Assembly: GCA_043779285.1 (NCBI GenBank)
Contig: JAYWEL010000174.1
Coordinates: forward strand, 1-20,946
Length of the DNA: 20,946 nucleotides
From: MGR-bin208 sp043779285
GTDB taxonomy: Bacteria; Bacteroidota; Bacteroidia; Chitinophagales; Chitinophagaceae
Direction: 5' to 3'
Of this stretch, positions 7,922-14,118 are shown one piece after another. Both the position numbers and the translations under genes were made by a program. The notes beneath the pieces were generated by a model that was not told the origin of the DNA, ran no database searches, and worked only from the letters and a program-made list of their open reading frames with translations. The number at the start of each line of letters is the position of its first letter. Positions within the stretch are counted from its first letter, which is position 1.

Positions 7922-9046
7922 CTACTTCGTATAAATTTTTCTTGACTCAGTTAAAACAGACATCTCACTTACAGTACTGAAAATCAACTGGATCGACTCG
8001 TTTAAAATATGGTATTTATTAGCTTTAAAAAGCTCCATTTTGTCGGTAGATAAACTCAGGTCATAGGTTCCGCTATTGGCAATGTTTTTATCAAAATCAG
8101 GATTCAACTTATTAAACTCAATCAGATTCATCAAAATATATTTTGTAATAACCGTTGAATGGTATTTACCGCTGATTGCTTGTTTAACCAAATTTTCAGA
8201 AATGTTGTTTACTAAATCCAACTTTGCAGGATTAGCAGATCCATTTAAAACATAGTCTCTGGCTTCGTCTTTTGTCAGCATCACAATACTTCCCTGGCCT
8301 TCCATATAATAATGAGTGGCAATGAATTTCTTTACATGGTTTCTGCTTTCTGTTGGTAAATGGTATTGCAACTTCCAGAAATCAGTTGATCCACTTCTTC
8401 TAATAGCATTGTTTACATTTCCAGGTCCGCAATTATAAGCCGCTACAACCAATAGCCAATCATGATAAATGTCGAATAACTCGGTAAGGTAGGATGCAGC
8501 AGCATGTGTGCTTTTATAATAATTTGTTCTTTCATCTACATGTTTTCCAACTTTCAAGCCCATATTACGGGCAGTGGCCGGCATAAACTGCCAAGGTCCT
8601 TTTGCTCCAGCCCTGGAAACTGCATTTGATTTTAAATGAGATTCTATAACAGCTAGATATTTCAACTCTTTAGGTATACCATGTTGAGAAAGGATGACAT
8701 CCATCATTTCAAAATAAGGTTTTGCCCAATCTTTCATTTTTTCTAAAAGGCTATTATTCTTTTGAATGTAAGCTTCAACAAAAGATGCAGAATTATAATT
8801 GAGACGTACCGTATTCCCATTGTATGCAGCAGTAGAATTCGTAAACAGATTCTTAAATGATTTTTTAGGATCATTCAAAATATCATCTGATGATACAGCA
8901 GTCTTTGAAATTATGGTGTTGTTGGATAATGAGTCAGAAAGATCAATTTTTTTCAATTCCTGTTGTGGATTCTGCTGAACCTCAGCTGCTTGTACGAAAG
9001 AAAAGAAAATGCCACAAAGGCTCAACAATAATAGTTTTTTTACCAT
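7922..9046 (-). CDS. MltD-like membrane-bound lytic murein transglycosylase (GH23)
   Basis: 374 aa, with an N-terminal signal peptide (MVKKLLLLSL..., cut near residue 20), so it acts on peptidoglycan in the periplasm. The SLT/GH23 domain spans about residues 105-250. The catalytic glutamate is Glu135 in LAVIES, followed by GAKGPWQFMPATARNMGL and AAYNCGPGNV. This order fits the MltD branch, which cleaves glycan strands to 1,6-anhydro-muropeptides. The roughly 120 C-terminal residues contain a KYILMNLIEFNKLNPDF segment resembling a single degenerate LysM-type repeat rather than the clear tandem LysM domains of E. coli MltD. It follows gatA on the same strand after 44 bases and is probably co-transcribed with tatA and gatA. 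Confidence 0.9.
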   Translation of the reverse strand: MVKKLLLLSLCGIFFSFVQAAEVQQNPQQELKKIDLSDSLSNNTIISKTAVSSDDILNDPKKSFKNLFTNSTAAYNGNTVRLNYNSASFVEAYIQKNNSLLEKMKDWAKPYFEMMDVILSQHGIPKELKYLAVIESHLKSNAVSRAGAKGPWQFMPATARNMGLKVGKHVDERTNYYKSTHAAASYLTELFDIYHDWLLVVAAYNCGPGNVNNAIRRSGSTDFWKLQYHLPTESRNHVKKFIATHYYMEGQGSIVMLTKDEARDYVLNGSANPAKLDLVNNISENLVKQAISGKYHSTVITKYILMNLIEFNKLNPDFDKNIANSGTYDLSLSTDKMELFKANKYHILNESIQLIFSTVSEMSVLTESRKIYTK

Positions 9047-9090
9047 AACCAGATTTTAAATAACACAATTGCAATCAGCTAAACAAAAAT

Positions 9091-10554
9091 TTAATCAATC
9101 GCTTTTCCATCTACAACTACTAATTGTTGCATCGTTTGATGCGCAAATCGAAGCAAAGCTAGCTCATTAAACCGGTTCGACATAATTTGTAGGCCAAAGG
9201 GCATGCCGTTTGAGTGCTTATAAAGTGGAATGGAAATGGCAGGAATTCCTATTAGATTTGCCATAACGGTGTAAATATCGGCCAGATACATAGAAACTGG
9301 GTCTTCTGTTTTTTCAGCAATTTTAAATGCTGTTGTAGGAGAGTTGGGCATTAAAATAAAATCGAAGTCGTTGAAAATCAATGATAATTTTTCGGAAAGT
9401 AAATTTCTTATCTGTTGTGCTTTGGTAAAATATGCATCATAATATCCGGTACTTAGTACAAAAGTTCCAAGCATAATCCGTCGTTTAACTTCCTTACCAA
9501 ATCCTTCCGATCGGGTGTTTTTATAAAAATCTGTTAAATCAAGTTGATCTGATTTTGACCGATAACCATATTTCACACCATCATAGCGGGAAAGATTAGA
9601 AGAAGCTTCGGCTGTAGTAAGCACATAGTAGGTTGAAACCAGATAATCCATCAGTTCAAATTGAACTGGTTGAACGGAATGGCCATCTGCTATTAATTGA
9701 TCGATACTCTGTAAAATCTGATCTCTTATTTCAGTATCAAGGCTTGGGTGAAAGAGTGCATCTTCAAAATAAGTAATTCGGTATTTCTGAATTTTATCAA
9801 TGTCAAGTTTGGAACTATATATTTCTGGTTCTTTCTGAGTTACAGTACTATCATAATCATCTGGACCAGCTATTACTTCAAGAACCAGGGAAACATCGGG
9901 AATATTTGAAGCAAGAATTCCAATTTGATCGAAGGATGAAGCATAGGCAATTAATCCATGTCTTGATATAAGGCCATAAGTAGGTTTAAAACCGACAATG
10001 CCACAAAAGTCTGCAGGTTGTCGTACGGAGCCTCCGGTATCGCTTCCTAAGGCAACCATACATAGACCTGCTTGAACAGCAACGGCTGATCCACCGGAAG
10101 AACCACCCGGAACCCTGGTTTCATCCAATGAATTTAAAACGTTACCGTACGATGAATTTTCATTGGTTGAACCCATTGCAAATTCATCGCAATTTAAGTT
10201 GCCAATTATAATGGCTCCTTCTTCAAGTAATCTTTCAACAGCGGTGGACGAAAACAGGGATGTAAATCCTCTTAATATTTTGGAAGCGGCTGATACCTGA
10301 TGATCTTTATAGCAAATAACATCTTTGATACCAATAACTACCGCATGTAATTTGCCTAAGGGTTTGCCTTGTTTTTGAATTAAATCGAGTTGAGAAGCTC
10401 TGTCTAATGCTTCTTGTGCATATACTTCTACAAACGCATTCAGGTGTTTTTTTTCTTCAATTTTTTGAAGGTAAAATTGGACGGTCTGTACACAGGATAC
10501 CGTTCCATTCATCAGTTTATCATGATAATCATGAATGGTTGAAGGTTCAAACAA
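9091..10554 (-). CDS. gatA: Asp-tRNA(Asn)/Glu-tRNA(Gln) amidotransferase subunit A
   Basis: 487 aa, the amidase subunit of GatCAB. It releases ammonia from glutamine to convert Glu-tRNA(Gln) and/or Asp-tRNA(Asn) to the amide forms. The amidase-signature triad is complete: Lys77 (GIKDVI), cis-Ser153 (PGGSSGGSAV) and nucleophile Ser176 (GSDTGGSVRQPA). GNLNCDEFAMGSTNENS and GVKYGYRS are further GatA-type segments that distinguish it from generic amidases. gatB and gatC are not in the window. It lies 42 bases downstream of tatA and 44 bases upstream of the lytic transglycosylase, all on the minus strand. Confidence 0.96.
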   Translation of the reverse strand: MFEPSTIHDYHDKLMNGTVSCVQTVQFYLQKIEEKKHLNAFVEVYAQEALDRASQLDLIQKQGKPLGKLHAVVIGIKDVICYKDHQVSAASKILRGFTSLFSSTAVERLLEEGAIIIGNLNCDEFAMGSTNENSSYGNVLNSLDETRVPGGSSGGSAVAVQAGLCMVALGSDTGGSVRQPADFCGIVGFKPTYGLISRHGLIAYASSFDQIGILASNIPDVSLVLEVIAGPDDYDSTVTQKEPEIYSSKLDIDKIQKYRITYFEDALFHPSLDTEIRDQILQSIDQLIADGHSVQPVQFELMDYLVSTYYVLTTAEASSNLSRYDGVKYGYRSKSDQLDLTDFYKNTRSEGFGKEVKRRIMLGTFVLSTGYYDAYFTKAQQIRNLLSEKLSLIFNDFDFILMPNSPTTAFKIAEKTEDPVSMYLADIYTVMANLIGIPAISIPLYKHSNGMPFGLQIMSNRFNELALLRFAHQTMQQLVVVDGKAID

Positions 10555-10596
10555 AAGCTAGATTTTTTTTGAATATTTGCAGAAATATAGAAAAAC

Positions 10597-10794
10597 TTAA
10601 CCTTGAGAAGATTCTGAATTACGATCTTTTTCATTCGCACTATCTTCAATCTCTTTCTTAACGTTGTTTTTTGCGTCATTAAATTCACGGATTCCTTTTC
10701 CAAGTCCTCTCATCAATTCCGGAATTTTTTTACCACCAAATAACAGCAGTACAATTACCAATATCAGTATAATTTCCTGAGGTCCCAAATTCAT
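10597..10794 (-). CDS. tatA: Sec-independent translocase protein TatA/E
   Basis: 65 aa. A short extracytoplasmic N-terminus (MNLGPQEI) is followed by one membrane helix (about residues 7-20), the FG hinge (19-20) and PEL at 25-27. An amphipathic helix (LMRGLGKGIREFNDAKN) and a short charged tail follow. This is the complete TatA architecture. Oligomers of TatA form the passage for folded proteins with twin-arginine signals, working with TatC, which is not in this window. A -7 element stands about 30 bases upstream, and a terminator separates the gene from rplS, so tatA probably leads the tatA-gatA-transglycosylase transcript. Confidence 0.95.
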   Translation of the reverse strand: MNLGPQEIILILVIVLLLFGGKKIPELMRGLGKGIREFNDAKNNVKKEIEDSANEKDRNSESSQG

Positions 10795-10823
10795 AACAAA
10801 TAGTTTACGATAATATTAAAAAA

Positions 10824-10831
10824 CAAAGGTA
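10824..10831 (-). promoter_or_regulatory. -7 promoter element (TAnnTTTG) of tatA
   Basis: Read on the minus strand this is TACCTTTG, an exact match to TAnnTTTG. It is 29 bases from the tatA ATG, giving a leader of about 23 nt. A TTTG box exists upstream but at 28 bases spacing, longer than the usual 19-21. Confidence 0.5.
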
Positions 10832-10882
10832 GGGCAATTTACATGTAATTAAGGCAGGCCAAATAATCTTTCGAATAACAAT

Positions 10883-10913
10883 AAAAAAAGGAAACCATTG
10901 GTTTCCTTTTTTT
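10883..10913. terminator. Terminator after rplS
   Basis: GGAAACC (10890-10896) and GGTTTCC (10900-10906) form a perfect stem with a three-base loop, flanked by seven A on one side and a T-run on the other. It lies 20 bases beyond the rplS stop codon on the minus strand. The flanking A and T tracts would let it work in both directions. Confidence 0.88.
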
Positions 10914-10932
10914 ATTTGAGTAAAAATCAAAA

Positions 10933-11301
10933 TTATTTTGTAGAAGCAACATGTGCTCTTCTTTTTTCTTTAATTCTTGCACTTTTACCACTACGCTCAC
11001 GTTGGTAGTACAATTTTGCACGACGTACACGTCCTGCTTTATTAACCACAATAGAGTCGATATGTGGAGATAGCAAAGGGAAAAGTCTTTCTACACCGAT
11101 ACTATCAGAAATTTTACGTACTGTAAAAGTAACGGTACTTCCGGATCCCTGAAGTTTGATTACATCACCCTTGAATGACTGTATTCTTTCTTTAGCTCCT
11201 TCAACAATTTTGTAGTTCACTGTAATGTTATCTCCAGCTTTAAACTTCGGATGTTTATTCTTTATGGATAACTGTTCGTGGACAAAATCTATAGCGTTCA
11301 T
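10933..11301 (-). CDS. rplS: 50S ribosomal protein L19
   Basis: 122 aa, normal for L19, which lies at the interface of the 30S and 50S subunits. Characteristic stretches are FKAGDNITVNYKIVEG, RIQSFKGDVIKLQGSG, FTVRKISDSIGVERLFPL and GRVRRAKLYYQRER, with the basic C-terminal tail (KSARIKEKRR). It is not followed by rimM/trmD as in many other phyla. It has its own -7 element and terminator, so it appears to be a single-gene transcript. Confidence 0.97.
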   Translation of the reverse strand: MNAIDFVHEQLSIKNKHPKFKAGDNITVNYKIVEGAKERIQSFKGDVIKLQGSGSTVTFTVRKISDSIGVERLFPLLSPHIDSIVVNKAGRVRRAKLYYQRERSGKSARIKEKRRAHVASTK

Positions 11302-11321
11302 GTCTTAAAATTTAAGGACGG

Positions 11322-11329
11322 CAAAGGTA
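11322..11329 (-). promoter_or_regulatory. -7 promoter element (TAnnTTTG) of rplS
   Basis: On the minus strand the sequence is TACCTTTG followed by CCG, 20 bases before the rplS ATG. The implied leader is only about 15 nt. The motif is identical in all eight bases to the tatA element. No -33 TTTG box was found at normal spacing. Confidence 0.55.
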
Positions 11330-11414
11330 ATAGAAAAATTCTTAATTACGTTTGTCGATTGATATTTTTTTAAAATTCATATTAAATTCCTTCTTTAAAT
11401 AGAAGAAAATCTTT

Positions 11415-12980
11415 TTATCGGGCAACGTTAACAGCTCTTTTTTCCCGTATTACGGTCACTTTTATTTGTCCGGGGAAAGTCATTTCATTTTGAATTTTCT
11501 GCGCAATTTCAAAAGAAAGAGTTTCAGACTCAGCATCCGTTACTTTATCAGCTTCTACAATGACTCTCAATTCCCTTCCGGCCTGAATAGCATATGCTTT
11601 CTCAACTCCATTATATGATTGAGCCAGATTTTCAAGATCCTTGATACGTTGAAGATATTGTTGCATGATCTCTCTACGGGCTCCAGGACGGGCACCACTG
11701 ATTGCATCACATGCCTGGATAATAGGGGAAATTACATATTGCATTTCCATTTCATCGTGATGCGCACCAATGGCATTTACAACAGCCGGATTTTCACCAT
11801 ATTTCTCAGCCAATTTAGCTCCTAACAAGGCATGGCTTAATTCAGTCTCGTCATCTGGTACTTTACCTATATCATGCAGTAAACCGGCTCTTTTTGCCAA
11901 TTTTACATTTAATCCAAGTTCTGCTGCCATAATTCCACAAAGGTTGGCTACCTCGCGGCTATGCATTAATAAATTCTGTCCATAAGAAGATCGGAATCGC
12001 ATTTTTCCTACAAGCCTAACAAGTTCTTTATGTAAACCATGAACACCTAATTCAATAACGGTTCTTTCTCCAATTTCCATAATCTGGTCTTCCAGCTGTC
12101 GGCGGGTTTTTTCTACAACTTCTTCAATACGAGCCGGATGAATTCGTCCATCGGTGACTAATTTTTGTAAACTTAAACGGGCAATTTCTCTTCTTAACGG
12201 ATCATAAGATGATAAAATGATGGCTTCCGGGGTATCATCAACTATTAAATCTACACCGGTTGCTGCTTCAATAGCACGAATATTTCTACCTTCCCGCCCA
12301 ATTATTTGTCCTTTAATTTCATCACTTTCCAGATGGAATACAGTAATTGTGTTTTCGATGGCTTGCTCAGCTCCTGTGCGTTGGATTGTTTGTATAATAA
12401 TTTTACGGGCTTCTTTATTGGCATTTAGTTTTGCCTCTTCAATTATTTCTTTTTGTATAGAAATTGCTTGTGATTCTGCTTCGTGTTTCAAGCTTTCAAT
12501 TAACTGGTTCTTTGCTTCATCAGCCGTCAATCCGGCTATTTTTTCTAGTCTGCGTATATGTTCTTCCTGGTGTTTTTCAAGCTCGGTTCTTTTTATATTT
12601 ACCAGATCAATTTGTTTATTCAGATTGGTTTTTATCGTATCATTTTCTTTAATCTGTTTTTCAAGCTGTTCCGTCTTCTGATTAATAGTCAATTCTTTCT
12701 GACGGGCACGATTTTCCAAATCGCTGAGTTTTCGATTCCGCTCATTAAGTTCACGGTCATTGTCCGACTTTAGTTGAACAAAATGCTCTTTTGCTTCAAG
12801 GAGTTTTTCTTTTTTTAACGACTCTGCGGATGATTTGGCTTCAGTCAAAATAAATTTTGATCTTTCTTCTGCATCTTCTATTTGTCGTTTCGTGTTTTTG
12901 GCAAAAACTAGTTTACCCGCTATAACTCCTATGACAGAGGCAGATAATCCTATTATGATGAATAAAATATTTTGATCCAT
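11415..12980 (-). CDS. rny: Ribonuclease Y
   Basis: 521 aa, the membrane-anchored endoribonuclease that starts decay of many mRNAs. Residues about 4-26 form an N-terminal membrane helix (FIIIGLSASVIGVIAGKLVF). Residues about 30-205 are a long charged coiled coil. A KH RNA-binding domain follows (IKGQIIGREGRNIRAIE). The catalytic HD domain comes next, with the metal-binding His-Asp pair in LLHDIGKVPDD and HSREVANLCG before it. Length and domain order match the family (about 520 aa). It lies 182 bases downstream of zapA on the same strand. That gap contains a promoter-like element and an inverted repeat, so rny is probably transcribed separately. Confidence 0.96.
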   Translation of the reverse strand: MDQNILFIIIGLSASVIGVIAGKLVFAKNTKRQIEDAEERSKFILTEAKSSAESLKKEKLLEAKEHFVQLKSDNDRELNERNRKLSDLENRARQKELTINQKTEQLEKQIKENDTIKTNLNKQIDLVNIKRTELEKHQEEHIRRLEKIAGLTADEAKNQLIESLKHEAESQAISIQKEIIEEAKLNANKEARKIIIQTIQRTGAEQAIENTITVFHLESDEIKGQIIGREGRNIRAIEAATGVDLIVDDTPEAIILSSYDPLRREIARLSLQKLVTDGRIHPARIEEVVEKTRRQLEDQIMEIGERTVIELGVHGLHKELVRLVGKMRFRSSYGQNLLMHSREVANLCGIMAAELGLNVKLAKRAGLLHDIGKVPDDETELSHALLGAKLAEKYGENPAVVNAIGAHHDEMEMQYVISPIIQACDAISGARPGARREIMQQYLQRIKDLENLAQSYNGVEKAYAIQAGRELRVIVEADKVTDAESETLSFEIAQKIQNEMTFPGQIKVTVIREKRAVNVAR

Positions 12981-13162
12981 GAATTTTCATTTTAAGTTGA
13001 ACCATAGTTCTATGGTATTTCGTTTGTTTCACTCTTTGCACTTTTCAGTACTAAAGTAGCGAAGATACAAAACGGTGCTATTTGTTATGACAAAATCATT
13101 TTAGGCCTCTTTTTAAGAATTACAAGTATAAACTAGTAATTAAGTTTTTGAAAAAGAGTGCT
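12981..13162 (-). promoter_or_regulatory. rny upstream region with promoter-like element and inverted repeats
   Basis: On the minus strand TATCTTCG (13067-13060) is one base off TAnnTTTG, with a TTTG box 23 bases further upstream. The implied leader of about 75 nt contains a perfect inverted repeat, ACCATAG-TT-CTATGGT (13001-13016), only about 20 bases from the rny ATG. A second imperfect hairpin with ten-base arms (13118-13141, one mismatch, four-base loop) lies just after zapA. Neither is followed by a T-run on the minus strand, so they are not standard terminators. Operator or RNA-structure roles are inference. Confidence 0.4.
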
Positions 13163-13459
13163 TCAACAAATGCTATGTAAATGTTTATCGAGTAGTTTTT
13201 CTAAGGAAATTAACTTGTCTGTCAGGTTTTCTTTCTCCACTTCTAATGACATACTTGTATTTTGTTCGGTTGCAAACCATACTAAAACCATGGCGATATA
13301 GTCCTGAATATCTTTACCTGCAAACTGAGACCTGAATTCCAGGATTTTATCATTGATGATCTTAATTGTTTTTCTGACCACTTCTTCATCCTTCGGTTGA
13401 ATTTTGATTCGGTACGATCTGTCACCTATAACAATATTAATCGGAATTAATTTATCCAT
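13163..13459 (-). CDS. zapA: Cell division protein ZapA
   Basis: 98 aa, typical ZapA length. ZapA bundles FtsZ filaments and stabilises the Z ring at mid-cell. The N-terminal globular part (PINIVIGDRSYRIKI) is followed by the helical segment (EEVVRKTIKIINDKILEF, DYIAMVLVWFATEQNTSM) and a C-terminal coiled coil (VEKENLTDKLISLEKLLDK). It precedes rny on the minus strand and has a -7 element about 20 bases upstream. A coiled-coil protein gene lies some 360 bases upstream on the same strand. Confidence 0.9.
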   Translation of the reverse strand: MDKLIPINIVIGDRSYRIKIQPKDEEVVRKTIKIINDKILEFRSQFAGKDIQDYIAMVLVWFATEQNTSMSLEVEKENLTDKLISLEKLLDKHLHSIC

Positions 13460-13475
13460 AAATAGTTTAATAAAT

Positions 13476-13483
13476 CAAATGTA
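13476..13483 (-). promoter_or_regulatory. -7 promoter element (TAnnTTTG) of zapA
   Basis: Minus-strand TACATTTG is an exact TAnnTTTG match 16 bases before the zapA ATG, implying a very short leader of about 10 nt. There is no TTTG box at -33. Confidence 0.45.
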
Positions 13484-13558
13484 TTTATTATTTTGCAACC
13501 AGTTAGAACAGTTTTAATAAATTGTCTCTGATAAAATTCAAACCCTAAAAAAACTATT

Positions 13559-13819
13559 ATGACTACTTTTGCAAAAGTTAGAACCGCAATCTTTATTGAT
13601 ACGGTTTATTTGGAATTTCCTGAAAATAAAACATCTTATTTCAAAGCAATCCTCAAAGATGATACGGGAAGTATCTGTAAAGTCCTTGAAACGATGTTAT
13701 CCATCAACCATCAAAAATTTTCCTGGGAAGGATTAAATGATTTGCCCTATGGAAAATATACAATGGAACTTTACAATGCTGGCAATGAAATGCAATTAAA
13801 TATGATTAAAAGAGTTTGA
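13559..13819 (+). CDS. Unrecognised 86-aa protein on the opposite strand
   Basis: 86 aa with ordinary, balanced amino-acid composition and no signal peptide or membrane segment. A pattern of alternating hydrophobic residues (TAIFIDTVYLEF, TSYFKAILKDDTG) and aromatic turns (FSWEGLNDLPYGKYTMELYNAG) suggests a small beta-sandwich such as those of carboxypeptidase-regulatory-like or Ig-like modules. That is inference from pattern only. It is the only plus-strand gene in the 8.6-kb minus-strand block. It is divergent from zapA (99 bases apart) and convergent with the coiled-coil gene, with just two bases between the stop codons. I do not recognise the family. The dense packing and absence of an overlapping minus-strand gene support a real gene. 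Confidence 0.65.
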   Translation: MTTFAKVRTAIFIDTVYLEFPENKTSYFKAILKDDTGSICKVLETMLSINHQKFSWEGLNDLPYGKYTMELYNAGNEMQLNMIKRV

Positions 13820-13821
13820 TT

Positions 13822-14109
13822 CTATCTGCTTAACAAAGCAATACATTGATCTATATCCCGAAGATATGTGTTAATCTTTTTTTCAAATTCCTTTTTGTCT
13901 TTTTCATTCATTTCGCCTGTACTAAGTTTTAATATTTGTAGCTTTTGATTAAGGTCTTCTACAAGCTTTGTTTGTAGTTGCTCTTTTTTTTGCTGATTTT
14001 CTAAATCTTCTTTTAATTGCTTATTCTCTTTTTGCAATGCTGATAGCTGCTTTCCTAAAAGCTGCATTTTTTCCTGTATCCGAAGAAATTGTTGTTCGAT
14101 TCCTGTCAT
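13822..14109 (-). CDS. Small coiled-coil protein downstream of pheT
   Basis: 95 aa, almost entirely heptad-patterned and rich in Lys, Glu, Gln and Leu (for example KQLSALQKENKQLKEDLE), predicting a long coiled coil from about residue 5 to 65. A short second helix (KKEFEKKINTYLRDIDQCIALL) follows. There is no signal peptide or membrane helix. It starts 9 bases after the pheT stop codon, so it is probably co-transcribed with pheT, and zapA follows on the same strand. Size, structure and location recall ZapB, the small coiled-coil partner of ZapA in E. coli. Coiled coils look alike, so this is a hypothesis from context, not a homology call. Confidence 0.75.
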   Translation of the reverse strand: MTGIEQQFLRIQEKMQLLGKQLSALQKENKQLKEDLENQQKKEQLQTKLVEDLNQKLQILKLSTGEMNEKDKKEFEKKINTYLRDIDQCIALLSR

Positions 14110-14118
14110 GAGATAAAT

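Noticed and set aside
12217..12681. 154-codon plus-strand open frame inside rny
   Set aside because: It is the antisense shadow of the rny coiled-coil and KH region, giving an implausible Ser/Phe/Ile-rich sequence.
12981..13162. 6S RNA gene next to zapA, as in proteobacteria
   Set aside because: The gap lacks a recognisable long 6S-type hairpin with a central bubble and has no terminator on the minus strand; only short hairpins are visible.
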